DNA of 36,341 nt, taken from JBCCFW01 sp039029535 (GTDB lineage: Bacteria; Acidobacteriota; JBCCFW01). Below are positions 16,374-24,578 of the stretch, in pieces; position 1 is the stretch's first letter; every line of letters begins with the position of its first letter. The notes beneath the pieces were generated by a model, which saw nothing but the letters and a program-made list of their open reading frames with translations, was not told the origin of the DNA and searched no databases. A program made the translations under genes and the position numbers. Location: positions 1 through 36,341 of the forward strand of contig JBCCFW010000063.1 of assembly GCA_039029535.1 (NCBI GenBank), in the 5' to 3' direction.

Positions 16374-18374
16374 ATGAGGAGGGAAGGCACCATCGTCGGC
16401 TGCCTGCTGCTGTCGCTCGTCGTGAGCTCGGTGGCGGTGGCCCAGAAGCCGAAGATCCGGAAGAGGGCCCTGCCGAGTTGGGTCGAGGCCGAGGTCGGTG
16501 ACCCGGCCGCCGTGCCGAAGGGTTCGGCCTGCGGTGGTGCGGAGTACCTCTTCCACGAGTTGGCCGTGCGGCCGCAGGGAGGCGGTCGGGTGGCCTTCCG
16601 CAGCCGGCGAGTCGTGCGCGTGCTCGACGATCGAGGGCTGAGCTTTGCCGTCAACCGTCTCGACATCGACGACTTCGACACCGTCGAGATCCAGGACTCC
16701 TGGCGAGTGCAGGCCGATGGCACGGTGACGGGTCCCGACGTGCGGAAGCGTCCGAGTGAGGTTCCCTACCTCCAGGACGACATGGTCACCGACACCCGCA
16801 TCCGGACCGTCCAGCTTCCGGGAGTGCGCGTCGGTGACCTCGTCGTGCACGAGGCGGCCTGGGTGAGCAGCTTCGACCTCGGTGGCGTCGGCTTCACGTT
16901 CGGCAACGCGAAGGTCGAGGTGAAGAAGGCGCGGCTCGTCGTCGAGGCACCCGAGGGCTGGACGCTCGGAGCGCAGCATCGTCGGAAGAAGCAGCTCTCC
17001 ATCATCGAGGGCGGGAGCCGCCTCGCCGTGGAGGCCGCCGACCTCGAGCCGCCGGTTCGCAGGGACTTCGACCCTCCGCTCCAGCGTCTCTTGCCGACGA
17101 CCTGGGTTCACTGGGCCAGCCCGGACGGCAAGCAGGGCTTCTCCGACTGGAACGCCGTCGGTCGCTGGTACCACCAGCTCGCCTCCGGTCCGCGTCGCGA
17201 CCGAGGGGCGGCCGTCGAGCTCGGTCGCCAGATGAAGCCGGCCGACGACGATGGCTTGCTCGAAGCGATCCGCCAGGTCTATCAGCACGCGGCGCGCGAG
17301 GTGCGCTATGCCGCCATCGAGCTCGGCATCGGAGGCTGGAAGCCGACCTCGCCTCGCCAGACTTGCGAACAGCGTCACGGTGACTGCAAGGCGAAGGCGG
17401 CGCTGGTCTGCGCCATGACCGAGGAGTGGCCGGACCTGAAGTCGTACATGGTCCTCGTGCGCACGTCGGGGATCGGTGACCTCCCGACGGAGACGCCGAC
17501 CGCCGGCGCCTTCAACCACGCGATCGTGGCCCTGGCGTTGCCGGAGGGTATCGGGCCAGAGCTGTGGGCCACCGCCGAGGTCGAGGGCTTGGGACGTCTT
17601 CTCTTCCTCGATCCGACCGTGCGCTACGGCGACGCCTTCGATCTCCGCAGCGACGTCCAGGGCACGACGGCCCTCGTGACCCATGCGGGTGGTGGCGTGC
17701 TCGTCGACCTCCCCGTGCGTCCGGCTGCCGCTGCCACGGTGACGTCGGTGTTGCACGCCCGCGTCGACCAGCGGGCGCGGCTCGTGAACGGCACGCTCGA
17801 GGAGACCTGGTCGGGTGGTCGGGCGACCGTGCTGCGACGCCAGCTCAGCGGCCTCGACGACGCCCAGCGTCGTCAGCTCGTGGCGACCGATCTCGCCGAC
17901 AACATCCCGCTCGCCCAGGTCAGCGACTATCAGGTCGTCGGGTTGAGTGACGCGACCCAGCCCGTCACCGAGATGGTGAGCTTCACCGGAGGCAAGCTCG
18001 GGCAGTCGGCGGGAGGGCTGCTCATCGTCGAGCTGGGAGGCTCGGTGCGCCCAGCGATCCGGGGGTCCTTCACGCGCGAGACCATCGACCACGAGCTCCG
18101 CTTGGGGCTGCCGTCGACCTACACCTGCTCGGTGGGCATCGAGGTTCCCGAGGGCTTCGTCCCCGAGGAGCTCCCCGAGCCTCTCGACATCGACGACCGC
18201 TACCTGCGGGTCCGTGCGCGCTGGAGCTTCAAGGACGGAAAGCTGCGCTACGCGCGCACCTGCAAGGTGCTCGAGAACCGCGTGGCGGCAGCGGATTACG
18301 CCGCGTTCAAGAAGAGCGTCGAGGCGGTCCAGCGTCTGGACCGCGGCTCGGTCGTGCTGCTGCCGGCTGGCTGA
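16374..18374 (+). CDS. Secreted DUF3857/transglutaminase-like protein, catalytic triad intact
   Basis: 666 residues. ATG at 16374 is preferred to the in-frame GTG at 16368, because GGGGAGG sits 8 nt before the ATG but only 2 nt before the GTG. The signal peptide spans about 1-23 (GCLLLSLVVSSVAVAQ). DUF3857 (about 45-270) precedes a transglutaminase core with HGDCKAKAALV (Cys338), FNHAIVAL (His) and LFLDPTVRYG (Asp), that is, an intact Cys-His-Asp triad. Family members are exported and are thought to act as peptidases or cross-linkers, but no substrate is established. The C-terminal 180 residues form a further beta-rich domain. It is a tandem, diverged copy of the upstream gene. Confidence 0.88.
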   Translation: MRREGTIVGCLLLSLVVSSVAVAQKPKIRKRALPSWVEAEVGDPAAVPKGSACGGAEYLFHELAVRPQGGGRVAFRSRRVVRVLDDRGLSFAVNRLDIDDFDTVEIQDSWRVQADGTVTGPDVRKRPSEVPYLQDDMVTDTRIRTVQLPGVRVGDLVVHEAAWVSSFDLGGVGFTFGNAKVEVKKARLVVEAPEGWTLGAQHRRKKQLSIIEGGSRLAVEAADLEPPVRRDFDPPLQRLLPTTWVHWASPDGKQGFSDWNAVGRWYHQLASGPRRDRGAAVELGRQMKPADDDGLLEAIRQVYQHAAREVRYAAIELGIGGWKPTSPRQTCEQRHGDCKAKAALVCAMTEEWPDLKSYMVLVRTSGIGDLPTETPTAGAFNHAIVALALPEGIGPELWATAEVEGLGRLLFLDPTVRYGDAFDLRSDVQGTTALVTHAGGGVLVDLPVRPAAAATVTSVLHARVDQRARLVNGTLEETWSGGRATVLRRQLSGLDDAQRRQLVATDLADNIPLAQVSDYQVVGLSDATQPVTEMVSFTGGKLGQSAGGLLIVELGGSVRPAIRGSFTRETIDHELRLGLPSTYTCSVGIEVPEGFVPEELPEPLDIDDRYLRVRARWSFKDGKLRYARTCKVLENRVAAADYAAFKKSVEAVQRLDRGSVVLLPAG

Positions 18375-18378
18375 ACGC

Positions 18379-19251
18379 TCAGTCGTCGCGTTTCTTCAGG
18401 CTCGGCAACGGTGGCGGCGCATCCGACAGCGCGATCGGACCCGACGGCCCCTCGTCGATCGCGGGTCCCACCAGCGGCACGTCGTCCTCGATCCGGCCGG
18501 GCCCGCCGTGCACGACCGGGGGCTCCGGAGGCTGGTAGTCCATGGGCCCGTGGTACGCCTCGGTCTCGGCGAGACGACGGAGCTCGCTCACGATGCGCAG
18601 GCGACCGTGCTCGTGCGACTCGCCGACGCTGGTCACGGCGTGGGCGACGCCCGACACCATGACCGTCCGGCCCGGATGCCACGGGGCCTCGTGCCAGGAG
18701 ACGATGCGCAGGTCGGCGCTCTCGCCGTCCCGTGCGTAGTAGAGCTGGTCGTTGACCCGAGGACCCTTCGAGGCCTCGCGGCGTGACCAGGCCGCGCGTC
18801 GACCGAAACGCAGCAGGAGCGCGTCGATGCCGGCGAGGATGCCGTCGCCGAGATCCTCGCCGCTGCCGGCGTAGTGGAGGAAGCGCAGCGTCGAGCTGAA
18901 GATGCCGGCCGTCAGCAGGAAGCCGTGGAGCGTCGTCAGCGCGTAGATGAACGGGACGAGCGGGTTCATCCCGAGCATCGCGTTGCCGTAGATGTCGGAG
19001 CCCGCGAGGATGCCCTCGTACCAGCGAAGGAAGAAGAACAGGTCGACGAAGACGAAGCCGACCGTCCACAGGCAGCTCGAGAGGAGGATCACCGACGAGA
19101 CCGGGATGCCGTGTTCGTCTTCCAGCGGACGGCGCCAGCGGGGCGGCAGGGGCCCGAGCACGAGCGCGAGCAGCCACCAGAGGATGCCGAGGCTCGTGTC
19201 ACGGGCGTCCCGGCCGACGTCCGCGGCCGTGGTCTTCTCGCGCAGGTTCAT
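18379..19251 (-). CDS. Multispan membrane protein of unknown function
   Basis: 290 residues. About three membrane segments lie in the first half (ILWWLLALVLGPL near 23-36; SVILLSSCLWTVGFVFVDLFFFL near 53-76; PFIYALTTLHGFLLTAGIF near 100-118). A soluble part with beta-like stretches (about 155-225) follows, then a Pro-rich acidic tail (PPEPPVVHGGPG) ending in KKRDD. The ATG at 19251 follows GGAGGGAGGG. I do not recognise the family. It is the last gene of the minus-strand run, 31 bp after the CPBP protease gene, and it converges with the upstream DUF3857 gene with only 4 bp between the stops. Confidence 0.75.
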   Translation of the reverse strand: MNLREKTTAADVGRDARDTSLGILWWLLALVLGPLPPRWRRPLEDEHGIPVSSVILLSSCLWTVGFVFVDLFFFLRWYEGILAGSDIYGNAMLGMNPLVPFIYALTTLHGFLLTAGIFSSTLRFLHYAGSGEDLGDGILAGIDALLLRFGRRAAWSRREASKGPRVNDQLYYARDGESADLRIVSWHEAPWHPGRTVMVSGVAHAVTSVGESHEHGRLRIVSELRRLAETEAYHGPMDYQPPEPPVVHGGPGRIEDDVPLVGPAIDEGPSGPIALSDAPPPLPSLKKRDD

Positions 19252-19282
19252 GATCCCTCCCTCCGCCGCCCGGTGCGTGACC

Positions 19283-19984
19283 TCAGCCCATGATGAGCTG
19301 CCAGGCCATGACCGCGACGGCGATGTCGGCGCCGACGTGACTCACCCAGCCGGGCCAGAGGGAATCGTAGCGCTGATAGAGCCACGACCACAGCATCCCG
19401 CCCACGAAGACCCCGAGCGAGCCCAGCGCCGTCGCCACCCAGCCCATCTGCAGCGAGAGCGCCACGGTGTGATGGATCGTGAAGCAAAGCGCGGACAGCG
19501 GGGGAGCCCAGGCTCGTCCCACCAGGGTGAGCCATTGCTGACCGACGAAACCCCGCCAGACGATCTCCTCGATCAACGAGTTGACCAGGCAGATGTAGAG
19601 GAAGAAGCCGAGGAAGATCAGCGGCTCGTTCAACCGGTTCTCGCTCGCTTGCGCCTGCACCGTCGCGGGGTCGACCAGTTGACTGCCGAAGAGGGCGAAG
19701 CCGGCGAGCATGACGATGATGAGCAGCAGGCCCTGGGCGAGCCCCGCGAGCCAACCCGCGCGCGAGGGACGTCGGAACCCCAGGTGACTGCGCTCGACCT
19801 TGAGCAGCCAGAAGAGCGGGAAGGCCAAGAGCCAGATCTTGCTCGCCAAGTACAGCGCCTGACCCAGCGGACCGGGCCACCAGTGAAGACCCGCGAGCGT
19901 GCCGAAGGACGGCACGGGCACGAGGAAGAGCAGCGCCAGCCAGGCGCGACCGCGACTGCGCTCTTCTACTGGAGTCGCCTTCAC
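19283..19984 (-). CDS. CPBP-family intramembrane glutamic protease
   Basis: 233 residues with about 6-8 hydrophobic segments. The CPBP/Abi (Rce1-like) motifs are present: EEIVWRG (Glu139, Glu140, Arg144), FTIHH (His171/172) and HVGAD (His216, Asp220). Such proteases cleave within membranes. Bacterial examples act in prenyl-protein-like processing, bacteriocin self-immunity or protein quality control. The GTG start at 19984 overlaps the stop of the VOC gene as GTGA, so the two are translationally coupled. Motif evidence for the family is strong; the substrate is unknown. Confidence 0.88.
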   Translation of the reverse strand: MKATPVEERSRGRAWLALLFLVPVPSFGTLAGLHWWPGPLGQALYLASKIWLLAFPLFWLLKVERSHLGFRRPSRAGWLAGLAQGLLLIIVMLAGFALFGSQLVDPATVQAQASENRLNEPLIFLGFFLYICLVNSLIEEIVWRGFVGQQWLTLVGRAWAPPLSALCFTIHHTVALSLQMGWVATALGSLGVFVGGMLWSWLYQRYDSLWPGWVSHVGADIAVAVMAWQLIMG

Positions 19985-20367
19985 GAAGCGTCGCCGTCGG
20001 AGCGATTCTCGAGAAAGCCCCAGGGGTGACCGTCGGGGTCGACGAGCTCGAACTGACGTGCGCCCCAGGGCATGGTCATGGGCTCGGTGAGCTCGACGCC
20101 CGGCTGCTGGTGCGAGCCGGGCTTCAAGCCGGCCTCACGACAGCGAGCAAGGAGCGCGTCGAGGTCGTTCACCCGGGCATGGAGCATGGGCGGCTGGCCC
20201 GACGGTCCCTGGTCGGCGGGGTGGAGCATGAGCTCGATCCCGCCGAGGCCGAGCCAGTGCATGCCCTCGTGACCGCGGAGGTAGGTGAAGCCGACCTGCT
20301 CGTACCAACGGCGAGCGGCTTCGGCGTCCTTGCAGAAGAGAACCACGTGATCGAGTGCAGAGATCAT
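19981..20367 (-). CDS. VOC/glyoxalase-fold protein
   Basis: 128 residues, the usual size of a single VOC unit with two beta-alpha-beta-beta-beta modules. It starts ISALDHVVLFCKDAEAARRWYEQVGF and ends MPWGARQFELVDPDGHPWGF, both characteristic of this metal-dependent superfamily. Candidate metal ligands are His8 in ALDHVV, the Glu in GGIELMLH and the Glu in RQFELVDP. The ATG at 20367 starts exactly at the fold, and the open frame upstream overlaps pyrF. Members include lyases, dioxygenases and drug-binding proteins, so the reaction cannot be assigned. It is 49 bp after pyrF. Confidence 0.85.
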   Translation of the reverse strand: MISALDHVVLFCKDAEAARRWYEQVGFTYLRGHEGMHWLGLGGIELMLHPADQGPSGQPPMLHARVNDLDALLARCREAGLKPGSHQQPGVELTEPMTMPWGARQFELVDPDGHPWGFLENRSDGDAS

Positions 20368-20416
20368 GGAGTGATCCTGGCACCGAACTCGTCGTTGCGG
20401 AAGAGAACAGGCGTGC

Positions 20417-21361
20417 TCAGTCGGTGCGAACGGCCGTGCGCACCTCGCCGACGAAACGCTCGGCGGCCTCCCGCACGAGCGCGGCCGGCTCACCGCCTTC
20501 TTCGGCACCGTAGAGGTGCGGGTACAGGACCGCTCGTGAGCTGTTCACGATGGCTCCGCGACCCTCCTCGTCGAAGCAGGCGCGCACGCCCTCGGCGCTG
20601 CCGCCCTGGGCGCCGAAGCCGGGCACGAGGATGATCGCGTGCGGCAGGCGCTTCCGGAGCGAGCGTCCTTGCTCGGGCCAGGTGGCGCCGATGACGACAC
20701 CCAGGCTCGAGTAGCCGTGTTCGCCCCGGCTCTTCTCCATCCAGGGCTGGAGCAGGTCGGCGACGGCCTCGTAGAGAACCCGCCCGTCGTCCAGCTTCTG
20801 GTCCTGGAGATCGCCGGCGCCCGGGTTGCTCGTCCGCACGAGAGTGAAGATGCCCGTGCCGTTGGCGAGCGCCGTCTCGAAGAACGGCGTCATCGCATCC
20901 TCGCCGAGGTAGGGCGCGACGGTCATCGCGTCGCTGGCGAGAGGGCTGGCGTCCGGATCGAGCAGGTAGGCGTGCGAGTACGCCGTGGACGTGCTGCCGA
21001 TGTCACCGCGCTTGACGTCGAGGACGACCTGCAGGTCGAGCTCGCGTGCTCGCGCGATGGTGCGTTCGAGGGCGGCGACGCCGGCCGAGCCGAAACGCTC
21101 GAAGTAGGCCGACTGTGGCTTGACCGCGGGGACCAGGTCGTGGACCTGGTCGAGCACCAGGGCGCAGTAGTCGCCGACGACCTCCGCCGCTCGCGTGCAG
21201 GTCTCCCGCGTGAGCTCGCCCGACCACCCCTTCTCCTCCAGGAAGCCCGGCGGCATCTTGGAGAGGTCGGGGTCGAGGCCGACCATGCAGGGGCTGCCCT
21301 TCGCCGCAATGGCGGAGAGCAGCCGATCGGCGAAGCCGGGCGCGTCCTTGGGGTCCCCCAT
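20417..21361 (-). CDS. pyrF: Orotidine 5'-phosphate decarboxylase (long, type-2 form)
   Basis: 314 residues. It converts OMP to UMP, the last step of de novo pyrimidine synthesis. The catalytic motif is QVVLDVKRGDIGST (Asp115, Lys117, Asp120), with VGLDPDLSKMP near residue 27 and VKPQSAYFERFG near 80. The length and the VKPQSAYFE form place it with the longer type-2 enzymes found in Myxococcota, Actinobacteria and Planctomycetota rather than the approximately 240-residue enteric form. It starts 5 bp after the M48 protease stop and has only a weak ribosome site, so translation is likely coupled. Confidence 0.94.
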   Translation of the reverse strand: MGDPKDAPGFADRLLSAIAAKGSPCMVGLDPDLSKMPPGFLEEKGWSGELTRETCTRAAEVVGDYCALVLDQVHDLVPAVKPQSAYFERFGSAGVAALERTIARARELDLQVVLDVKRGDIGSTSTAYSHAYLLDPDASPLASDAMTVAPYLGEDAMTPFFETALANGTGIFTLVRTSNPGAGDLQDQKLDDGRVLYEAVADLLQPWMEKSRGEHGYSSLGVVIGATWPEQGRSLRKRLPHAIILVPGFGAQGGSAEGVRACFDEEGRGAIVNSSRAVLYPHLYGAEEGGEPAALVREAAERFVGEVRTAVRTD

Positions 21362-21366
21362 CGCGC

Positions 21367-23001
21367 TCAGCGCCGGGACTGCGGCTGACGGCGTTGCTGG
21401 TGCTGATGGTGGTGGTGGTGATGTTGCTCAGGCGGTGGACCGATCATCTGCTGGACTTGGTAGTTGCCGATCTGTTCGAGCAGGGACTGAGCGGTCGGCG
21501 ACTGCGCCATGAGCCCGGCGAGTCCGGCCTGCTGCTGCTCCTGCGACTGCGCCCGCTTGCGAGGCGCAGGCAGGGTGCGAACGCGGGCCTTCGCGCGCTC
21601 GAACTCGGCCGTGCTGACGAGGTAGCGCGTCTTCTCGGGAAGGAAGGAGCGCGACCAGTGCAGGCCGTTGCTGATGCGCTGGTCATGGGTCGGGTGACTC
21701 GACATCCAGGCCGGGACGTTGTTGGGGTGCTTCTGCTCGAGCACGTGGAAGAACTGCGCGATGCCCTCGGGATCCCAGCCGGCGCGCCAGAGGTACTGCA
21801 TGCCGAGGAGGTCGGACTCCGTCTCGGCACGACGTCCGTAGCGGAGACCGTTGAGACCAGCGGCGGTGAGGGCACCCTGAAGCGCCATCTGCTGCTGGTT
21901 GGCGTCGAGGTCGGCGAGCTGACCGAGGGCGAGCGCGCTGACCAGGGCCACGCCCTGCTGCTTGACGGCACGGGTCATCCCCTCGGTCACGTGACGCGAG
22001 AGGACGTGGGTGAGCTCGTGAGCGAGCACGCCGGCGAGCTGGGCCTCGTTCTCGGCCGCGGTGATGAGACCGGTGAACACGTACACGTGACCACCGGCCG
22101 TCGCGAAGGCGTTGATCTGGTCGGTGTTGATGAGGTGCAGGTTGATCTGCTGGTCCGGAGCGTCGGAGACCGCGACGAGGCGGTGCAGGATGTCCCTGAG
22201 GTACGGCTCGATGACCGGGTCGCTGATGACGTCGTACTGCTCACGGACCATCTTCTCGACGTCGAGCGCCATGGACTCTTCCTGGGAGCCCGAGAAGAAG
22301 TTCTTGTCCCCGGCGTTGAGATCGCGACGGCCGACGTTGTTCATGTCGGAGAAGAGCGCCGTCTTGCGGTCCTGTCCGTACTCGACGTTCTCACAGCCGA
22401 GCAGGGTGTCGGGGATGCGGAAGGTGTAGAGCAGGGGACCATCGCCGGCGCTGCCATTCACGCGGGCGAGGTTGCTCAGGTTGCCGCAGGAGCCCTGGTA
22501 CTCGTTCTCGAATGAGTTCCAGTACTGGATGTCGTCGGGCAGCCAGCCGGAGTCGCCGGTGGGGTAGAGGATGGCGCGCACCCGACGCGAGCCCTCGCGC
22601 CAGTACATGCGGATCCAGACCTCGCGGATGTTGCTGGCGTTGAGCGGATCCATTCGCACGCGACCGTCGTTGCCGGTCACGGCCTCGGCCTGGGGTCCGC
22701 GACGCTCCTTGGAGTTGCGGATCATGACCTCGACCTTCACGCCGGGCTGCGGGCGACCGTCCTCGTCGAGCACGAGGACCTCCATGCCCGGGAAGTTGCC
22801 GCGGGTCTTCTTCCAGCGCATCCAGCGCTTGCGCTTCTTGCCGCCGAAGTCGGCGTCGACGGGGAAGACGAGCTGGGACGCACCCCGGTAGTTGGTGGTC
22901 TCGGGGTAGCGCCAGATCTCACCCGAGGCGAGGGCGAGCGGCGCGGCCAGCATGAGCGCGAGGGTGGTGAGGAGCAGTCGGGACAGCAGGGCTCGAAGCA
23001 T
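21367..23001 (-). CDS. Secreted M48-family zinc metalloprotease with natural poly-His tail
   Basis: 544 residues. The ATG at 23001 has GGAAGG 8 nt upstream and opens a signal peptide (about 1-26, ending ALASG). Residues about 60-145 look like a small beta-sandwich of carboxypeptidase-regulatory type (VLVLDEDGRPQPGVKVEV). The M48 domain carries zinc ligands in HELTH (His328, His332) and Glu395 in ETESDLLG, and a BepA-type SSHPTHDQRI motif. It would degrade misfolded exported or outer-membrane proteins. The tail has QHHHHHHQHQQ followed by a basic QSRR end. It begins a run with pyrF, VOC, CPBP and a membrane protein gene. Confidence 0.9.
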   Translation of the reverse strand: MLRALLSRLLLTTLALMLAAPLALASGEIWRYPETTNYRGASQLVFPVDADFGGKKRKRWMRWKKTRGNFPGMEVLVLDEDGRPQPGVKVEVMIRNSKERRGPQAEAVTGNDGRVRMDPLNASNIREVWIRMYWREGSRRVRAILYPTGDSGWLPDDIQYWNSFENEYQGSCGNLSNLARVNGSAGDGPLLYTFRIPDTLLGCENVEYGQDRKTALFSDMNNVGRRDLNAGDKNFFSGSQEESMALDVEKMVREQYDVISDPVIEPYLRDILHRLVAVSDAPDQQINLHLINTDQINAFATAGGHVYVFTGLITAAENEAQLAGVLAHELTHVLSRHVTEGMTRAVKQQGVALVSALALGQLADLDANQQQMALQGALTAAGLNGLRYGRRAETESDLLGMQYLWRAGWDPEGIAQFFHVLEQKHPNNVPAWMSSHPTHDQRISNGLHWSRSFLPEKTRYLVSTAEFERAKARVRTLPAPRKRAQSQEQQQAGLAGLMAQSPTAQSLLEQIGNYQVQQMIGPPPEQHHHHHHQHQQRRQPQSRR

Positions 23002-23157
23002 CGCGGGGCCTTCCAATTTCGGTGCGACGGGACGCCGAATCATCGCCGAGACGACGGGTTCCCGTCACCTGCATTGCCGACCAGAGAGACGCTCGGCGGG
23101 CCCAGACGATTCATTCCATTGGGTTTGTGGCCCTGAGGCAGTGGTCTCGTCGGCCAG
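23002..23157. promoter_or_regulatory. Leader of the M48 protease run with a dyad
   Basis: 156 bp between the TAXI gene stop and the M48 start. GACGGG-TT-CCCGTC at 23053-23066 is a perfect 6-bp dyad with a 2-bp centre, a possible operator about 52 bp upstream of the start codon. No clear -35/-10 pair is visible. Confidence 0.35.
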
Positions 23158-24468
23158 CTAGCGCCCCACGGTGCGCAGCGTGGCGATCTTGGCCTGGATC
23201 TTCCGGATGAGGTCGGAGCACTCGGTCAGGTAGATGAGGAAGGTCCGGTCGCCCCGGAGGTCGGAGTGGGTCAGCTCTTCGAGAGCGGTGAGCTTGAGCT
23301 CGGTGACTTCGTCGAGACGCTGCTCGAGGACCTCGACGTCGGTCTCGTCCATCTGCGCTCGCTCGAGCGCGACGACCTCGTCGAGGAGACGGTGCAGACG
23401 CTCCATCTGATGTGCCAGGAGCTGTTGCTGGCGTCGGCCCTGCACGCTCCGCCAGCGTGACCACAGCAGGTAGGCGCCGGCGATCAGGGCGACGATGAGC
23501 TCCTTGGTTGCGGCGAGCGACTCGGCGAGGTCACCGATGGTGCTCAGGCCACGGTAGGGGTCGAAGTAGGTCTTGGCCGAGTCGGCGAGGGGAGTGAGCT
23601 CCCAGCTCGCGGCTTCGGAGCGTGAGTAGAGACCAGGAAAGCGCTCGCGGAGTCGGTCCTCGAAGAGGGCCTGGAGCACGGGCTCGATGAGCTCGGTGGG
23701 CGCGTCCTTCTTGGTGACGAGCAGGGCGGTGGTCGCGATGGTGTCGAGGTCGTCCGGCGGTCGGGGCGGACGCTCGTGGTAGAGCCCACGCGGGAGCGTG
23801 GCCGGCTCGAAGAAGAGATGACGATGCGCGATGGCGTCGTCGTCTCGGATCGGGAGCAACTCGAAGCGACCGTCTGCGAAGACCTCGAGCAGGTCGGGGT
23901 TCTGCGTGCCGGTGACGACCACGGCGCCGTCGAGGGAGTCGTCTTCGAGGAGACGGGCGAAGTAGTCGTCGGTGATGTCGACCTCGGCGTCGGTCATCCG
24001 GTAGTGCTCGAGCAGGTCGAGGGCGGCGGCCCGCATGCCCGAGCCGACGGGGCCGATGGAGACCCGCCGACCGACGAAGTCGGCCGTGCCCTCGATGCCG
24101 CGTCCGTTGCGCACGACGACGTGGAGAACGTCTCGGTGCAGGGGCGTGAGCACGGCGAGGTCGTCGAGATCACCAGAGCCCGCCTGGATGATGGCGAGGT
24201 CGGCGCGGCCCTGACGGAGCAGCTCGAGGTTCTCCACCGAGCCCGCCGTGGCGAGGACGTCGACGGATCGCTTCGTTCGTCGCGTGATGCCGACGGCGAG
24301 CTTCTCGCCGAGCTCGTGGTACTGCCCACCGGGGAGCGCGGTGGCGAGCTTGATCTCGTCGGGGAGCCGACTCCGGCTCGCCAGCCAGGTGGCGATGGAG
24401 GCGACGAGCACGCCTGCCATGATCCAGGCGAGGACCTTGCGGGGCTTGAGTCCGGGGGCAGGGAGCAT
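23158..24468 (-). CDS. Orphan TAXI-family receptor with transmembrane and coiled-coil C terminus
   Basis: 436 residues. A membrane anchor or uncleaved signal (about 11-30) precedes a TAXI/NMT1-type solute-binding domain (about 38-330: LATALPGGQYHELGEKLA, TAGSVENLELLRQGRADLAIIQ, RRVSIGPVGSGMRAAALDLL, VVVTGTQNPDLLEV). A second membrane segment (about 343-362, LIVALIAGAYLLW) follows, then a helical Gln/Glu/Leu-rich cytoplasmic coil (about 365-425). Normal TAXI proteins feed a TRAP permease (DctM fused to DctQ). None is adjacent, and the topology resembles a membrane sensor. The function is therefore uncertain. The start is ATG at 24468. Confidence 0.8.
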   Translation of the reverse strand: MLPAPGLKPRKVLAWIMAGVLVASIATWLASRSRLPDEIKLATALPGGQYHELGEKLAVGITRRTKRSVDVLATAGSVENLELLRQGRADLAIIQAGSGDLDDLAVLTPLHRDVLHVVVRNGRGIEGTADFVGRRVSIGPVGSGMRAAALDLLEHYRMTDAEVDITDDYFARLLEDDSLDGAVVVTGTQNPDLLEVFADGRFELLPIRDDDAIAHRHLFFEPATLPRGLYHERPPRPPDDLDTIATTALLVTKKDAPTELIEPVLQALFEDRLRERFPGLYSRSEAASWELTPLADSAKTYFDPYRGLSTIGDLAESLAATKELIVALIAGAYLLWSRWRSVQGRRQQQLLAHQMERLHRLLDEVVALERAQMDETDVEVLEQRLDEVTELKLTALEELTHSDLRGDRTFLIYLTECSDLIRKIQAKIATLRTVGR

Positions 24469-24543
24469 GGCTACGACCTGCCGCTCGTGGTGAACGAGAC
24501 GGACTCAGCCGAACTCGGGGACGCTGAGACGACGAGACGACGC

Positions 24544-24566
24544 ATGGGCTCCTCCAGGGAGCCCAT
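24544..24566 (-). terminator. Possible terminator of the two-component operon
   Basis: A perfect 9-bp stem (ATGGGCTCC at 24544-24552, GGAGCCCAT at 24558-24566) with a 5-nt loop starts 12 bp past the kinase stop. No T-tract is seen, so its strength is unclear. Confidence 0.5.
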
Positions 24567-24578
24567 CCTACCTCTCTG

